A stretch of 64,000 nt of DNA from Pseudomonas lactis (GTDB lineage Bacteria; Pseudomonadota; Gammaproteobacteria; Pseudomonadales; Pseudomonadaceae), in assembly GCF_001439845.1 (NCBI RefSeq), contig NZ_JYLO01000007.1, positions 1 through 64,000 of the forward strand, in the 5' to 3' direction. This document shows positions 26,633 to 35,926 of the stretch, piece after piece. Position numbers and translations under genes: made by a program. The notes below the pieces were generated by a model. It worked only from the letters and a program-made list of their open reading frames with translations, searched no databases and was not told where the DNA came from. Every line of letters begins with the position of its first letter. Within the stretch, counting starts at the first letter, position 1.

Positions 26633-27631
26633 TTATTGGCGGCCCGGGTCCTGGGCTTTCCACCAGCTGCAGAACTCGTCGAGCGCGGCCCACAGGCTGA
26701 CCTTGGGCTCGTAGTCGAGATAATGCCTGGCGCGGCTGATGTCGAGGGTGAAATCTTTGTTCATCACCTGCATGCCCAGGCGCGACAACGCCGGTTCCGG
26801 CCGCCCCGGCCATATCGCGCAGAAGGCTTCATTCAAGGCTGCCACGCTGTAAGACACACCGTAGGAGCGGTAACGGGTCACCTGAGGCAGCTCCATTTGC
26901 CGCATCACGTAGTTCACCACATCCCAGATCGGCACCGGTGCGCCGTTGCTGATGTTGTAGGCTTTGCCCAGCGCAGAGCCGGTGGCGAGCAAACTGCTGA
27001 GCAGCGCCTCGTTAAGGTTATGCACGCTGGTGAAGTCGACTTTGTTCAAGCCGTCGCCGACGATCGCCAGGCGGTTCTTGCGCTGCATTTTCAGCAGGCG
27101 CGGGAAGATGCTCATATCGCCGGCCCCGGTGACAAAGCGCGGGCGCAGGGCGATCACTTGCAGGCCGAACTCCTGAGCGCCAAAGACCTTCTGCTCAGCC
27201 AGGTACTTGGTAGCGGCATAGGGATGCTTGAAACGCTTGGGCACTTGTTCTTCGGTGAGCCCCAGATGGTCGCGACCGTCAAAGTAGATCGACGGCGACG
27301 ACAGGTGCACCAGGCGCCCGACGCGCTGTTTCAGGCAGGCCTCGACGACGTTTTCGGTGACCAGCACATTGTTCTGGTGGAAGTCCTGGTACTTGCCCCA
27401 CAGCCCGACGGCGCCGGCGCAATGCACCACGGCTTCGACATCGCGGCACAGGTCGCGCACCAGGTCGGCGTCATTCAAGTCACCCTGGATAAACTCGGCA
27501 CCACGCCGTACCAGGTGCTCCACACCCTCGGCGCGCCGCCCGTTGACCCGCACGTCCAGGCCCTGTTCAAGGGCGAAGCGCGCAAAGCGCCCGCCGATGA
27601 AGCCGCTTGCGCCGGTGACCAGAATTTTCAT
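26633..27631 (-). CDS. NAD(P)-dependent epimerase/dehydratase (extended SDR)
   Basis: A 332-residue extended short-chain dehydrogenase. The Rossmann motif TGASGFIGGRFAR starts at residue 6, and the active-site YxxxK is seen in HPYAATKYLAEQ. A family-typical PRFVTGAGD and a C-terminal SDR tail (LDYEPKVSLWAALDEFCSWW) complete it. The overall pattern is close to 3-beta-hydroxysteroid dehydrogenase/NAD epimerase-like proteins; the natural substrate is unknown. The ATG at 27631 starts exactly at the Rossmann strand; the longer frame would overlap the argP 3' end. Confidence 0.87.
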   Translation of the reverse strand: MKILVTGASGFIGGRFARFALEQGLDVRVNGRRAEGVEHLVRRGAEFIQGDLNDADLVRDLCRDVEAVVHCAGAVGLWGKYQDFHQNNVLVTENVVEACLKQRVGRLVHLSSPSIYFDGRDHLGLTEEQVPKRFKHPYAATKYLAEQKVFGAQEFGLQVIALRPRFVTGAGDMSIFPRLLKMQRKNRLAIVGDGLNKVDFTSVHNLNEALLSSLLATGSALGKAYNISNGAPVPIWDVVNYVMRQMELPQVTRYRSYGVSYSVAALNEAFCAIWPGRPEPALSRLGMQVMNKDFTLDISRARHYLDYEPKVSLWAALDEFCSWWKAQDPGRQ

Positions 27632-27683
27632 GTAGTACTCCGTGTTCTTTCGTTTTTCATCGCTGTTGCCTTGACGCGCGCTA

Positions 27684-28577
27684 TCACTCCAACGGCACCA
27701 ACCAATGGCCACACACATCGGCCAGATGGTCGGTCAACAAGCCCAACAGTTGCCCGCCACTGCGCCAATGATGCCAGTACAGCGGCACATCGATGGGCTT
27801 ATCTGGCAATAACTCGACCAATACGCCGGTTTCCAACTGGTCACGCACCTGTAATTCAGGCACCAGCCCCCAACCCAAGCCGGCTTCCGTCAGGCGGATA
27901 AATCCTTCGGATGACGGGCATAGATGGTGTTCGAAACCACCGTCCACGCCTAGGGACGCCAGGTAGCGGTGCTGCAGAAAATCATCCGGGCCGAACACCA
28001 GCGCAGGCGTGCGCGCCAATTGGTCGGCCCGCACACCTCCAGGAAAATGCCGCGCCAGAAAGGCCGGGCTGGCCAGCGCCCGATAACGCATGGCGCCCAG
28101 CAACAGGCTGCGAGCCCCGGCCACGGGACGTTCGCTGGCACAAATGCAGGCCGCCACTTCACCGGCGCGCATGCGTTTGAGGCCCACGGTCTGGTCTTCG
28201 ACCACCAGGTCCAGCAGCAAATGCTGTTCGGCGCAGAAGTCGCTGACCGCCTCGGCCCACCAGGTGGCGAGGCTGTCGGCATTCAGGGCAATGCGCAGAC
28301 GCTCGGGCATACCCTCCTCGTCCAGGGCCGGTACCTGGCTTTGCAGGTCACGCTCCAGCAAACGCACCTGCTGCACATGGTTGAGCAGGCGCCGGCCGAT
28401 ATCGGTGGGCGTTGGCGGCGAGGCCCGTATCAACACCGGCTGGCCGATGCGCGCCTCCAATAGCTTGATGCGTTGGGAGATGGCTGACTGCGACAGCCCC
28501 AACACCTGGGCACCGCGCTCAAAGCCGGCTTGTTCCACCACCGCCGCCAGGGCAGAAAGCAATTTATAGTCGAACAT
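27684..28577 (-). CDS. argP: ArgP/LysG-type LysR-family regulator
   Basis: A 297-residue LysR regulator. The N-terminal winged helix-turn-helix (ERGAQVLGLSQSAISQRIKLLEARIGQPVLIR, about 19-50) matches the ArgP/IciA subgroup, and a substrate-binding domain follows. It is divergent from a LysE-type exporter, with 100 bases between them, the classical regulator-exporter arrangement: the regulator senses lysine or arginine and turns on export. It should bind in 28578-28677. Confidence 0.9.
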   Translation of the reverse strand: MFDYKLLSALAAVVEQAGFERGAQVLGLSQSAISQRIKLLEARIGQPVLIRASPPTPTDIGRRLLNHVQQVRLLERDLQSQVPALDEEGMPERLRIALNADSLATWWAEAVSDFCAEQHLLLDLVVEDQTVGLKRMRAGEVAACICASERPVAGARSLLLGAMRYRALASPAFLARHFPGGVRADQLARTPALVFGPDDFLQHRYLASLGVDGGFEHHLCPSSEGFIRLTEAGLGWGLVPELQVRDQLETGVLVELLPDKPIDVPLYWHHWRSGGQLLGLLTDHLADVCGHWLVPLE

Positions 28578-28677
28578 CAGTTTCTCTAATGAGCGATCAG
28601 CAATATTGGTTTTTCTTATACAACCTTGAGCGGCACCATAGCCAGCATCGTTTGAGCATCAACAAGGATCTCCTTCT

Positions 28678-29277
28678 ATGTGGCAAAGCTATATGAACGG
28701 TTTGCTGGTGGCCCTCGGGTTGATCATGGCAATCGGCAGCCAAAATGCATTCGTACTCGCCCAAAGTCTGCGCCGCGAACATCACTTACCCGTGGCGGCG
28801 TTGTGTGTGATCTGCGACGCACTGTTAGTGGCCGCCGGGGTATTCGGGCTGGCCACCGTGCTGGCGCAGAGCCCGATACTGCTGGCGGTGGCACGCTGGG
28901 GCGGCGCTGCGTTCTTGCTCTGGTACGGCGCGTGCGCGCTGCGCAGGGCCTGCTCGAAACAGAGCCTGGACCAAAGCGACAGCCTCAAGACGCGCTCATT
29001 GCGCGCCGTATTGCTGAGCGCCCTGGCGGTCACCTTGCTCAACCCCCACGTTTACTTGGACACCGTCCTGCTGATCGGCTCCCTGGGCGCGCAACAAACC
29101 GAACCGGGTGCCTACGTAGCCGGTGCGGCCAGTGCTTCATTCCTGTGGTTCGCCACCCTGGCGCTGGGTGCGGCATGGCTGGCACCCTGGCTGGCACGCC
29201 CGGCCACCTGGCGCCTGCTGGACCTGCTGGTCGCCGCGATGATGTTCTCTGTGGCCTATCAACTGATCAGCGCCTGA
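28678..29277 (+). CDS. argO: LysE/ArgO-family basic amino acid exporter
   Basis: A 199-residue inner-membrane protein with about six transmembrane segments. Family signatures are GLIMAIGSQNAFVLAQ at the N-terminus and the central TLLNPHVYLDTVLL. It exports arginine and/or lysine. It is divergent from argP and followed by sodB on the same strand after a 178-base gap. The substrate is inferred from the regulator pairing. Confidence 0.9.
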   Translation: MWQSYMNGLLVALGLIMAIGSQNAFVLAQSLRREHHLPVAALCVICDALLVAAGVFGLATVLAQSPILLAVARWGGAAFLLWYGACALRRACSKQSLDQSDSLKTRSLRAVLLSALAVTLLNPHVYLDTVLLIGSLGAQQTEPGAYVAGAASASFLWFATLALGAAWLAPWLARPATWRLLDLLVAAMMFSVAYQLISA

Positions 29278-29455
29278 CGAATATTCCAAAACGTGCTGGA
29301 ACCTCTATCCCACACAGTTGTTGCGTGGTTATGCCGCACCCCCGGTGCTATGATCGGCCCCCTGCGCCGCAAAGAGTACAAACTCCCCGGCGCATGTTTG
29401 GCCGCCCGTGATCGGCCTTGCGCTCACCGCAACTGACCTGATTAGGAGAATCATC

Positions 29456-30052
29456 ATGGCTTTCGAATTGCCGCCGCTGCCCTACGCACACGATGCCCTG
29501 CAGCCGCACATCTCCAAGGAAACCTTGGAATACCACCACGACAAGCACCACAACACCTATGTCGTGAACCTGAACAACCTGGTGCCTGGCACCGAGTTCG
29601 AAGGCAAGACCCTGGAAGAGATCGTCAAGTCTTCCTCGGGCGGCATCTTCAACAACGCCGCTCAGGTCTGGAACCACACCTTCTACTGGAACTGCCTGGC
29701 GCCAAACGCCGGCGGCCAACCAACCGGCGCGCTGGCTGAAGCCATCAACGCTGCGTTCGGTTCGTTCGACAAGTTCAAGGAAGAGTTCACCAAGACTTCG
29801 GTCGGCACCTTCGGTTCCGGTTGGGGCTGGCTGGTGAAAAAGGCTGACGGTTCCCTGGCCCTGGCCAGCACCATCGGCGCCGGCAACCCGCTGACCAACG
29901 GCGACACCCCGCTGCTGACCTGCGACGTCTGGGAACACGCCTACTACATCGACTACCGCAACGTGCGTCCAAAGTATGTGGAAGCGTTCTGGAACCTGGT
30001 CAACTGGAAGTTCGTGGCTGAGCAGTTCGAAGGCAAGACCTTCACTGCCTAA
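29456..30052 (+). CDS. sodB: Superoxide dismutase [Fe]
   Basis: A 198-residue Fe-type superoxide dismutase. Metal ligands are visible: His in LEYHHDKHH (near 27), His in [10 protein letters not shown] (near 74) and the Asp/His pair in [14 protein letters not shown] (near 157-161). The [13 protein letters not shown] and WLV patterns with FNNAAQ are typical of the Fe rather than the Mn enzyme. Start ATG 29456 has TAGGAG 8 bases upstream. It is cytoplasmic and removes superoxide. A strong terminator follows. Synteny with bifA matches P. aeruginosa (PA4366-PA4367). Confidence 0.97.
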   Translation: MAFELPPLPYAHDALQPHISKETLEYHHDKHHNTYVVNLNNLVPGTEFEGKTLEEIVKSSSGGIFNNAAQVWNHTFYWNCLAPNAGGQPTGALAEAINAAFGSFDKFKEEFTKTSVGTFGSGWGWLVKKADGSLALASTIGAGNPLTNGDTPLLTCDVWEHAYYIDYRNVRPKYVEAFWNLVNWKFVAEQFEGKTFTA

Positions 30053-30071
30053 GTAACGCTTGCAGTAGAAA

Positions 30072-30097
30072 GAGCCCGGCGATTGCCGGGCTTTTTT
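30072..30097 (+). terminator. Rho-independent terminator after sodB
   Basis: The stem AGCCCGGC/GCCGGGCT with a short loop is followed by six Ts, 20 bases after the sodB stop. Confidence 0.9.
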
Positions 30098-30202
30098 ATG
30101 CGCGCCAGGCTGACAGCGCAGAGATACCGGAACTCAACCGTAACAATTGACCACACAAACGTCAGGAGGAATAACCCTCCTGAATCAATGTGGAGCATGA
30201 CG

Positions 30203-30391
30203 ATGGATCCTATTTCGATGGCAGCAGGGGTTGCAGGTGCGGTCCCAGTGGTAGCGGGTATTGCTGATAAAGGGCTGGACCTGGCAAAAGGCGCAATGGA
30301 CTTGGCAAACAAAGCCCTGGACATGGTCAATGAAGGCTCGAAAATCGGTGGGGAACAGCAACAGCCTCAGGGCCAGATCGATTTTTCTTAA
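30203..30391 (+). CDS. Small hypothetical protein, 62 residues
   Basis: A short frame with GGAG 7 bases before the ATG at 30203. The product is hydrophobic and Ala/Gly-rich at the N-terminus (SMAAGVAGAVPVVAGIADKG) and then amphipathic, with repeated DLAxxAxDMAN-like steps, ending QQQPQGQIDFS. No Cys and no cleavable signal peptide. It lies between the sodB terminator and bifA, so it has its own promoter. It could be a membrane-active or secreted small protein, but I recognise no family. A stem-loop (GAAGGCGGA/TCCGCCTTC, 30406-30428) follows and may end its transcript. Confidence 0.6.
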   Translation: MDPISMAAGVAGAVPVVAGIADKGLDLAKGAMDLANKALDMVNEGSKIGGEQQQPQGQIDFS

Positions 30392-30604
30392 ATCGTCGCC
30401 AACTCGAAGGCGGATAGCCTCCGCCTTCTCCGCTGCTGCACTCTACCCTTTCCTGTTTATGACAAGCCCGAACATCAGCGGGCGCCTACCTGCGTTTATC
30501 CAGCCCAAACCTCAATTAAGCCAAGGCCCCAATGTCCCTTTGACTGCCATCACCAGATTGCCAATACTCATGGCATATTGACGGCCACCCGCATGAGACA
30601 AGGA

Positions 30605-32665
30605 ATGCCCCCTTTGAAGCTGGAACTCAAGAACAGCTTGTCGGTGAAGTTGCTACGGGTTGTGCTGCTGTCGGCCTTGATCGTGGGTGTGGCACTGAGC
30701 GCGGCGCAGATCGTTTTTGATGCCTACAAAACGCGCCAGGCCGTGGCAGGCGATGCCCAGCGCATTCTCGACATGTTTCGCGACCCCTCGACCCAGGCCG
30801 TGTACAGCCTGGATCGCGAGATGGGCATGCAGGTGATCGAAGGTCTGTTCCAGGACGACGCTGTGCGCATGGCTTCTATCGGCCACCCCAACGAGACCAT
30901 GCTGGCGGAAAAAAACCGCCCTTTACAGCAGTCCCCCAGCCGCTGGTTGACCGATCTGATTCTTGGCCAGGAACGCTCCTTTACCACTTCGTTGGTGGGC
31001 AAGGGCCCCTATAGCGAATACTACGGCGACCTCAGCATCACCCTCGACACCGCCACCTACGGCCGAAGTTTCCTGGTCAGCTCGGTCATCATCTTTATCT
31101 CGGGCGTATTGCGCGCCCTGGTCATGGGGCTGGTGTTGTACCTGGTGTATCACTGGATGCTGACCAAACCGCTGTCGCGGATGATCGGGCACCTGACCTC
31201 GATCAACCCGGACCGTCCCAGCGAGCACAAGATCCCTCAGCTCAAGGGCCACGAACGCAACGAACTGGGGCAGTGGATAAACACCGCCAACCAATTGCTC
31301 GAATCCATCGAGCGCAATACCCACTTGCGCCACGAGGCCGAGTCGAGCCTGTTGCGCATGGCCCAATACGACTTCCTGACCGGCCTGCCGAACCGCCAGA
31401 AGTTGCAGGCGCAACTGGACAAGATCCTCACGGACGCCGGACGCCGGCAACGCCGTGTCGCGGTGTTGTGCGTGGGGCTGGATGACTTCAAGAGCGTCAA
31501 CGAGCAGTTCACCTACCAGGCCGGCGACAAACTGCTGCTGGCCCTGGCCGACCGTCTGCGCGCCCACAGCGGCCGCCTGGGTACGCTCGCCCGTCTGGGC
31601 GGTGACCAGTTCGCCCTGGTGCAAGCCGATATCGACCAGCCCTACGAAGCCGCCGAACTGGCGCAAAGTATTCTCGATGACCTGGAGGCTGAATTCGCCC
31701 TCGACCACGACCTGATCCGCCTACGCGCCACCATTGGCATTACGCTGTTCCCGGAGGATGGCGACAGCACCGAGAAGTTGCTGCAAAAAGCCGAGCAAAC
31801 CATGACCCTGGCCAAGAGCCGCTCGCGCAACCGTTATCAGTTTTATATCGCCAGCGTCGACAGCGAAATGCGCCGGCGCCGTGAATTGGAGAAAGACCTG
31901 CGCGATGCGCTGAGCCGCGAGCAGTTGCACCTGGTGTACCAACCGCAAATCAGTTACCGCGACCATCAGGTGGTGGGCGTGGAAGCCCTGCTACGCTGGC
32001 AACACCCTGAGCACGGGCTGGTACCGCCGGATTTGTTTATCCCGCTGGCGGAACAGAACGGCACCATTATTCCCATTGGCGAATGGGTGCTGGACCAGGC
32101 GTGCCGGCAACTGCGCGAATGGCATGACCAGGGCTTCACGGCGCTGCGCATGGCCGTCAACCTGTCCACCGTGCAACTGCACCACACCGAGTTGCCGCGG
32201 GTGGTCAACAACCTGATGCAGATCTATCGCCTGCCGCCGCGCAGCCTGGAGCTGGAAGTGACCGAGACCGGCCTGATGGAAGACATCAGCACCGCCGCCC
32301 AGCACCTGTTGAGCCTGCGCCGCTCCGGGGCGCTGATCGCCATTGATGACTTCGGCACTGGCTACTCATCCCTGAGTTACCTCAAAAGCCTGCCCCTGGA
32401 CAAGATCAAGATCGACAAGAGCTTCGTCCAGGACCTGCAGGACGACGACGATGACGCAACCATCGTGCGTGCCATTATCCAACTGGGCAAAAGCTTGGGC
32501 ATGCAGGTGATTGCCGAAGGAGTGGAGACTGCCGAACAGGAGGCCTATGTCATCTCCGAGGGGTGCCATGAGGGGCAGGGTTATCACTACAGCAAACCGC
32601 TGCAGGCCCGGGAGTTGACGGCTTATTTGAAGCAGGCCGAGCGCAATAACGCCGTGAGTCTTTGA
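30605..32665 (+). CDS. bifA: BifA, c-di-GMP phosphodiesterase with degenerate GGDEF domain
   Basis: A protein of about 686 residues. A first transmembrane segment (about 15-35) is followed by a periplasmic sensor region (about 36-160), a second membrane segment (about 160-185), a HAMP-like linker, a GGDEF domain whose signature is GGDQF (degenerate) and a complete EAL domain (EALLRW, ETGLMED, DDFGTGYSSLSYLK, AEGVET). This combination and the sodB-bifA synteny match BifA, which lowers c-di-GMP and so promotes swarming and represses biofilm. Start choice is uncertain: the ATGs at 30593 and 30605 and a TTG at 30614 are in frame, and an AAGGA lies directly before 30605. Confidence 0.92.
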   Translation: MPPLKLELKNSLSVKLLRVVLLSALIVGVALSAAQIVFDAYKTRQAVAGDAQRILDMFRDPSTQAVYSLDREMGMQVIEGLFQDDAVRMASIGHPNETMLAEKNRPLQQSPSRWLTDLILGQERSFTTSLVGKGPYSEYYGDLSITLDTATYGRSFLVSSVIIFISGVLRALVMGLVLYLVYHWMLTKPLSRMIGHLTSINPDRPSEHKIPQLKGHERNELGQWINTANQLLESIERNTHLRHEAESSLLRMAQYDFLTGLPNRQKLQAQLDKILTDAGRRQRRVAVLCVGLDDFKSVNEQFTYQAGDKLLLALADRLRAHSGRLGTLARLGGDQFALVQADIDQPYEAAELAQSILDDLEAEFALDHDLIRLRATIGITLFPEDGDSTEKLLQKAEQTMTLAKSRSRNRYQFYIASVDSEMRRRRELEKDLRDALSREQLHLVYQPQISYRDHQVVGVEALLRWQHPEHGLVPPDLFIPLAEQNGTIIPIGEWVLDQACRQLREWHDQGFTALRMAVNLSTVQLHHTELPRVVNNLMQIYRLPPRSLELEVTETGLMEDISTAAQHLLSLRRSGALIAIDDFGTGYSSLSYLKSLPLDKIKIDKSFVQDLQDDDDDATIVRAIIQLGKSLGMQVIAEGVETAEQEAYVISEGCHEGQGYHYSKPLQARELTAYLKQAERNNAVSL

Positions 32666-32716
32666 ATTTACACTTCGATACTCAATATTTCCCGCGTATA
32701 AGCCTTTACACAAAAT

Positions 32717-32735
32717 GCAAATCTTTCGCATTATG
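32717..32735. promoter_or_regulatory. Possible Fur box upstream of imelysin gene
   Basis: GCAAATCTTTCGCATTATG matches the 19-base Fur consensus (GATAATGATAATCATTATC) at 12 positions by eye. It lies about 57 bases before the imelysin start, a suitable place for iron repression. Weak-to-moderate match. Confidence 0.4.
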
Positions 32736-32791
32736 TCGCAGCGTTTGCGCTCCCCGCGCGCCCTTTCAACAACCGAAGCAGGATGTTCGCC

Positions 32792-34129
32792 ATGATTCGT
32801 ATGCCCCTGGCCACCGCCAGTCTGCTGGCCATTGCCATTTCTCTCGCCGGTTGCGGCGAAGGTAAAGACAAGGCCGCCGCGCCCCAGGCACCCGCTGCCG
32901 CCAGCACTACCGCACCGGCGGCTGCCCCGGCAGGCCAGGTCGACGAAGCGGCCGCCAAGGCCGTGGTCGCGCACTACGCAGACATGGTGTTTGCGGTGTA
33001 CAGCGATGCCGAATCCACCGCAAAAACCCTGCAGACCGCAATCGACACCTTCCTCGCCAACCCGAACGACGAAACCCTGAAAGCGGCCCGTACCGCCTGG
33101 ATCGCCGCGCGCGTACCCTACCTGCAGAGCGAAGTGTTCCGCTTCGGCAACACCATCATCGACGACTGGGAAGGCCAGGTTAACGCCTGGCCCCTGGACG
33201 AAGGTCTGATCGACTACGTCGACAAGTCCTACGAACACGCACTGGGTAACCCAGGTGCCAACGCCAACATCATCGCCAATAACGAGATCCAGGTGGGCGA
33301 AGACAAGGTCGACGTCAAGGACATCACCCCGGAAAAACTCGCCAGCCTCAATGAACTGGGCGGTTCCGAAGCGAACGTCGCCACCGGCTACCACGCCATC
33401 GAATTCCTGCTGTGGGGCCAGGACCTCAACGGCACCGGCCCAGGCGCGGGCAACCGCCCGGCGTCGGACTACATGACCGGAGACGGTGCAACCGGCGGCC
33501 ACAACGAGCGTCGCCGCACTTACCTGCGTGCGGTCACCCAACTGCTGGTCAGCGACCTGCAGGAAATGGTCGACAACTGGAAGCCCAACGTCGAAGACAA
33601 CTACCGCGCCACCCTGGAGTCGGAACCGGGCACCGACGGCCTGCGTAAAATGCTGTTCGGCATGGGCAGCCTGTCCCTGGGCGAGCTCGCCGGGGAGCGC
33701 ATGAAGGTGTCTCTGGAAGCCAACTCGCCGGAAGACGAACAGGACTGCTTCAGCGACAACACCCATTACTCGCACTTCTACGACGCCAAGGGCATCCGTA
33801 ACGTCTACCTGGGCGAATACACCCGTGTTGACGGCACCAAGCTGACCGGCGCCAGCCTGTCGTCCCTGGTGGCCAAGGCCGACCCGGCAGCCGATGCAGC
33901 CCTCAAGGCTGACCTGGCGGCCACCGAAGCGAAGATCCAGGTGATGGTTGATCACGCCAACAACGGTGAGCATTACGACCAGTTGATCGCCGCGGACAAT
34001 GAAAAGGGCAACCAGATCGTGCGTGACTCGATCGCCGCCCTGGTCAAGCAGACCGGTTCGATCGAAGCCGCTGCCGGCAAGCTGGGCATCAGCGACCTGA
34101 ACCCGGACAGCGCTGATCACGAGTTCTGA
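32792..34129 (+). CDS. icmP: Imelysin-family lipoprotein (IcmP-like)
   Basis: A 445-residue envelope lipoprotein. The signal peptide has a lipobox AISLAGC, lipidated at Cys 21, followed by a low-complexity Ala/Pro linker and the imelysin domain with the conserved GYHAIEFLLWGQD (GxHxxE) motif. In P. aeruginosa the homologue next to bifA is called IcmP (PA4370), reported as an insulin-cleaving metalloproteinase; the imelysin fold itself is better tied to iron uptake, so a role in iron acquisition is likely. The ATG at 32792 is chosen because AGGA lies 8-9 bases before it; 32783 is also possible. Confidence 0.88.
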   Translation: MIRMPLATASLLAIAISLAGCGEGKDKAAAPQAPAAASTTAPAAAPAGQVDEAAAKAVVAHYADMVFAVYSDAESTAKTLQTAIDTFLANPNDETLKAARTAWIAARVPYLQSEVFRFGNTIIDDWEGQVNAWPLDEGLIDYVDKSYEHALGNPGANANIIANNEIQVGEDKVDVKDITPEKLASLNELGGSEANVATGYHAIEFLLWGQDLNGTGPGAGNRPASDYMTGDGATGGHNERRRTYLRAVTQLLVSDLQEMVDNWKPNVEDNYRATLESEPGTDGLRKMLFGMGSLSLGELAGERMKVSLEANSPEDEQDCFSDNTHYSHFYDAKGIRNVYLGEYTRVDGTKLTGASLSSLVAKADPAADAALKADLAATEAKIQVMVDHANNGEHYDQLIAADNEKGNQIVRDSIAALVKQTGSIEAAAGKLGISDLNPDSADHEF

Positions 34130-34145
34130 TCAAGCGCAGTTGAAA

Positions 34146-34171
34146 GAGGCGACCTGCGGGTCGCCTTTTTT
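34146..34171 (+). terminator. Rho-independent terminator after the imelysin gene
   Basis: The stem AGGCGACC/GGTCGCCT (with tgcg in the loop) is followed by a T run, 17 bases after the stop. Confidence 0.88.
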
Positions 34172-34200
34172 ATGCGCGCAATAACTGCTGCACCTATCTC

Positions 34201-34287
34201 TGTGGGAGCTGGCTTGCCTGCGATCCAGACAACTCGGTGATTCGGGCACACCGAGTCGATACCTTCGCAGGCAAGCCAGCTCCCACA
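34201..34287. repeat. [27 protein letters not shown] family
   Basis: Complete inverted pair in the 342-base gap before trkH. A shorter related fragment (gggagcaagctccctcgccac) follows at 34338-34359. No gene is seen in this gap. Confidence 0.9.
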
Positions 34288-34471
34288 TTTGGATCGTGAT
34301 GTGTCAGGTAGATAGGCGCCAGTGGGTAGGTCGTCACGGGAGCAAGCTCCCTCGCCACAGCTTCAGCGTCGCTGCGAAGTTGTGTAGACCCCAAGCCACC
34401 GCAGCCCTTGGTTTACAAGACCTGCACCACAGGTAGAATGGCGCCTCTGCCCAATCACCCGAGCGAACTTC

Positions 34472-35926
34472 ATGGCGTTGCCGACCCTGCGTATCATCGG
34501 TTTCATCATCGGCATCTTCCTGATCACCCTTGCGGTCGCCATGGTGATCCCGATGGCGACCCTGGTGATCTTCGAACGCACCAGCGACCTCCCCTCGTTC
34601 CTGTGGGCCAGCCTGATCACCTTTATCGCCGGGTTGGCGCTGGTCATCCCTGGCCGCCCCGAGCACGTGCACCTGCGCCCCAGGGACATGTACCTGCTCA
34701 CGGTCAGCAGCTGGGTAGTGGTGTGCATCTTCGCCGCCCTGCCCTTTTTGCTGACCCAGCACATCAGCTACACCGACTCGTTCTTCGAAAGCATGTCCGG
34801 CATCACCGCCACAGGCTCCACCGTGTTGAGCGGGCTGGACAGCATGTCGCCAGGCATTTTGATGTGGCGTTCGCTTTTGCACTGGCTCGGCGGTATCGGC
34901 TTTATCGGCATGGCGGTGGCGATCCTGCCGCTGCTGCGCATTGGTGGCATGCGCCTGTTCCAGACCGAATCTTCGGACCGCTCGGAAAAAGTCATGCCTC
35001 GCTCGCATATGGTGGCGCGCTTGATCGTGGCGGCGTATGTGGGCATCACCATCTTCGGCAGCCTGGCCTTCTGGTGGGCCGGAATGGGCGTGTTCGATGC
35101 GATCAACCATGCCATGTCGGCGATCTCCACCGGTGGGTTTTCCACTTCGGACGAGTCCCTGGCCCATTGGAAACAACCGGCGGTGCACTGGGTCGCGGTG
35201 GTGGTGATGATCCTCGGCAGCTTGCCGTTCGCCCTGTACGTGGCCACCTTGCGCGGCAACCGTCGGGCCCTGATCAAGGACCAGCAAGTGCAAGGCCTGC
35301 TCGGCCTGTTGCTGGTGACCTGGCTGGTACTCGGCACCTGGTACTGGTGGACCACCAACCTGCATTGGCTCGATGCCTTGCGTCATGTGGCGCTGAACGT
35401 GACATCGGTGGTGACCACCACCGGCTTTGCACTGGGGGACTACAGCCTGTGGGGCAACTTCTCACTGATGCTGTTTTTCTACCTGGGCTTTATTGGCGGC
35501 TGCTCGGGCTCCACCGCCGGCGGCATCAAGATCTTCCGTTTCCAGGTGGCCTACATCCTGCTCAAGGCCAACTTGAATCAGTTGATCCATCCCCGCGCGG
35601 TGATCAAGCAGAAGTACAACGGCCATCGCCTCGATGAAGAGATCGTGCGCTCGATTCTGACCTTTTCGTTTTTCTTCGCCATCACCATCTGCATGATCGC
35701 CCTGGCGCTGTCACTGCTGGGCGTTGACTGGATGACCGCGTTGACCGGCGCCGCCAGTACCGTATCCGGCGTGGGCCCCGGCCTGGGCGAAACCATCGGC
35801 CCGGCCGGCAATTTCGCCACCCTGCCGGATGCCGCCAAGTGGATCCTGTCCCTGGGCATGTTGCTGGGACGCCTGGAGATCATCACCGTGTTTGTGTTGT
35901 GCATTCCGGCGTTCTGGCGTCACTGA
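34472..35926 (+). CDS. trkH: Trk-type potassium uptake protein TrkH
   Basis: A 484-residue inner-membrane K+ transporter with four membrane-pore-membrane repeats. The selectivity filters can be seen as TATGSTV (repeat 1), STGGFST (repeat 2), VTTTGFALGD (repeat 3) and SGVGPGLG (repeat 4), all with the filter Gly kept, so it should be functional. It needs cytosolic TrkA for regulation; trkA is not in this window. Its 3' end overlaps the convergent AraC-family gene by 44 bases. Confidence 0.95.
   Translation: MALPTLRIIGFIIGIFLITLAVAMVIPMATLVIFERTSDLPSFLWASLITFIAGLALVIPGRPEHVHLRPRDMYLLTVSSWVVVCIFAALPFLLTQHISYTDSFFESMSGITATGSTVLSGLDSMSPGILMWRSLLHWLGGIGFIGMAVAILPLLRIGGMRLFQTESSDRSEKVMPRSHMVARLIVAAYVGITIFGSLAFWWAGMGVFDAINHAMSAISTGGFSTSDESLAHWKQPAVHWVAVVVMILGSLPFALYVATLRGNRRALIKDQQVQGLLGLLLVTWLVLGTWYWWTTNLHWLDALRHVALNVTSVVTTTGFALGDYSLWGNFSLMLFFYLGFIGGCSGSTAGGIKIFRFQVAYILLKANLNQLIHPRAVIKQKYNGHRLDEEIVRSILTFSFFFAITICMIALALSLLGVDWMTALTGAASTVSGVGPGLGETIGPAGNFATLPDAAKWILSLGMLLGRLEIITVFVLCIPAFWRH

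Noticed and set aside
32366..34120. 584-codon minus-strand frame opposite the imelysin gene
   Set aside because: Composition is that of a high-GC antisense shadow and it runs across the bifA-imelysin border.
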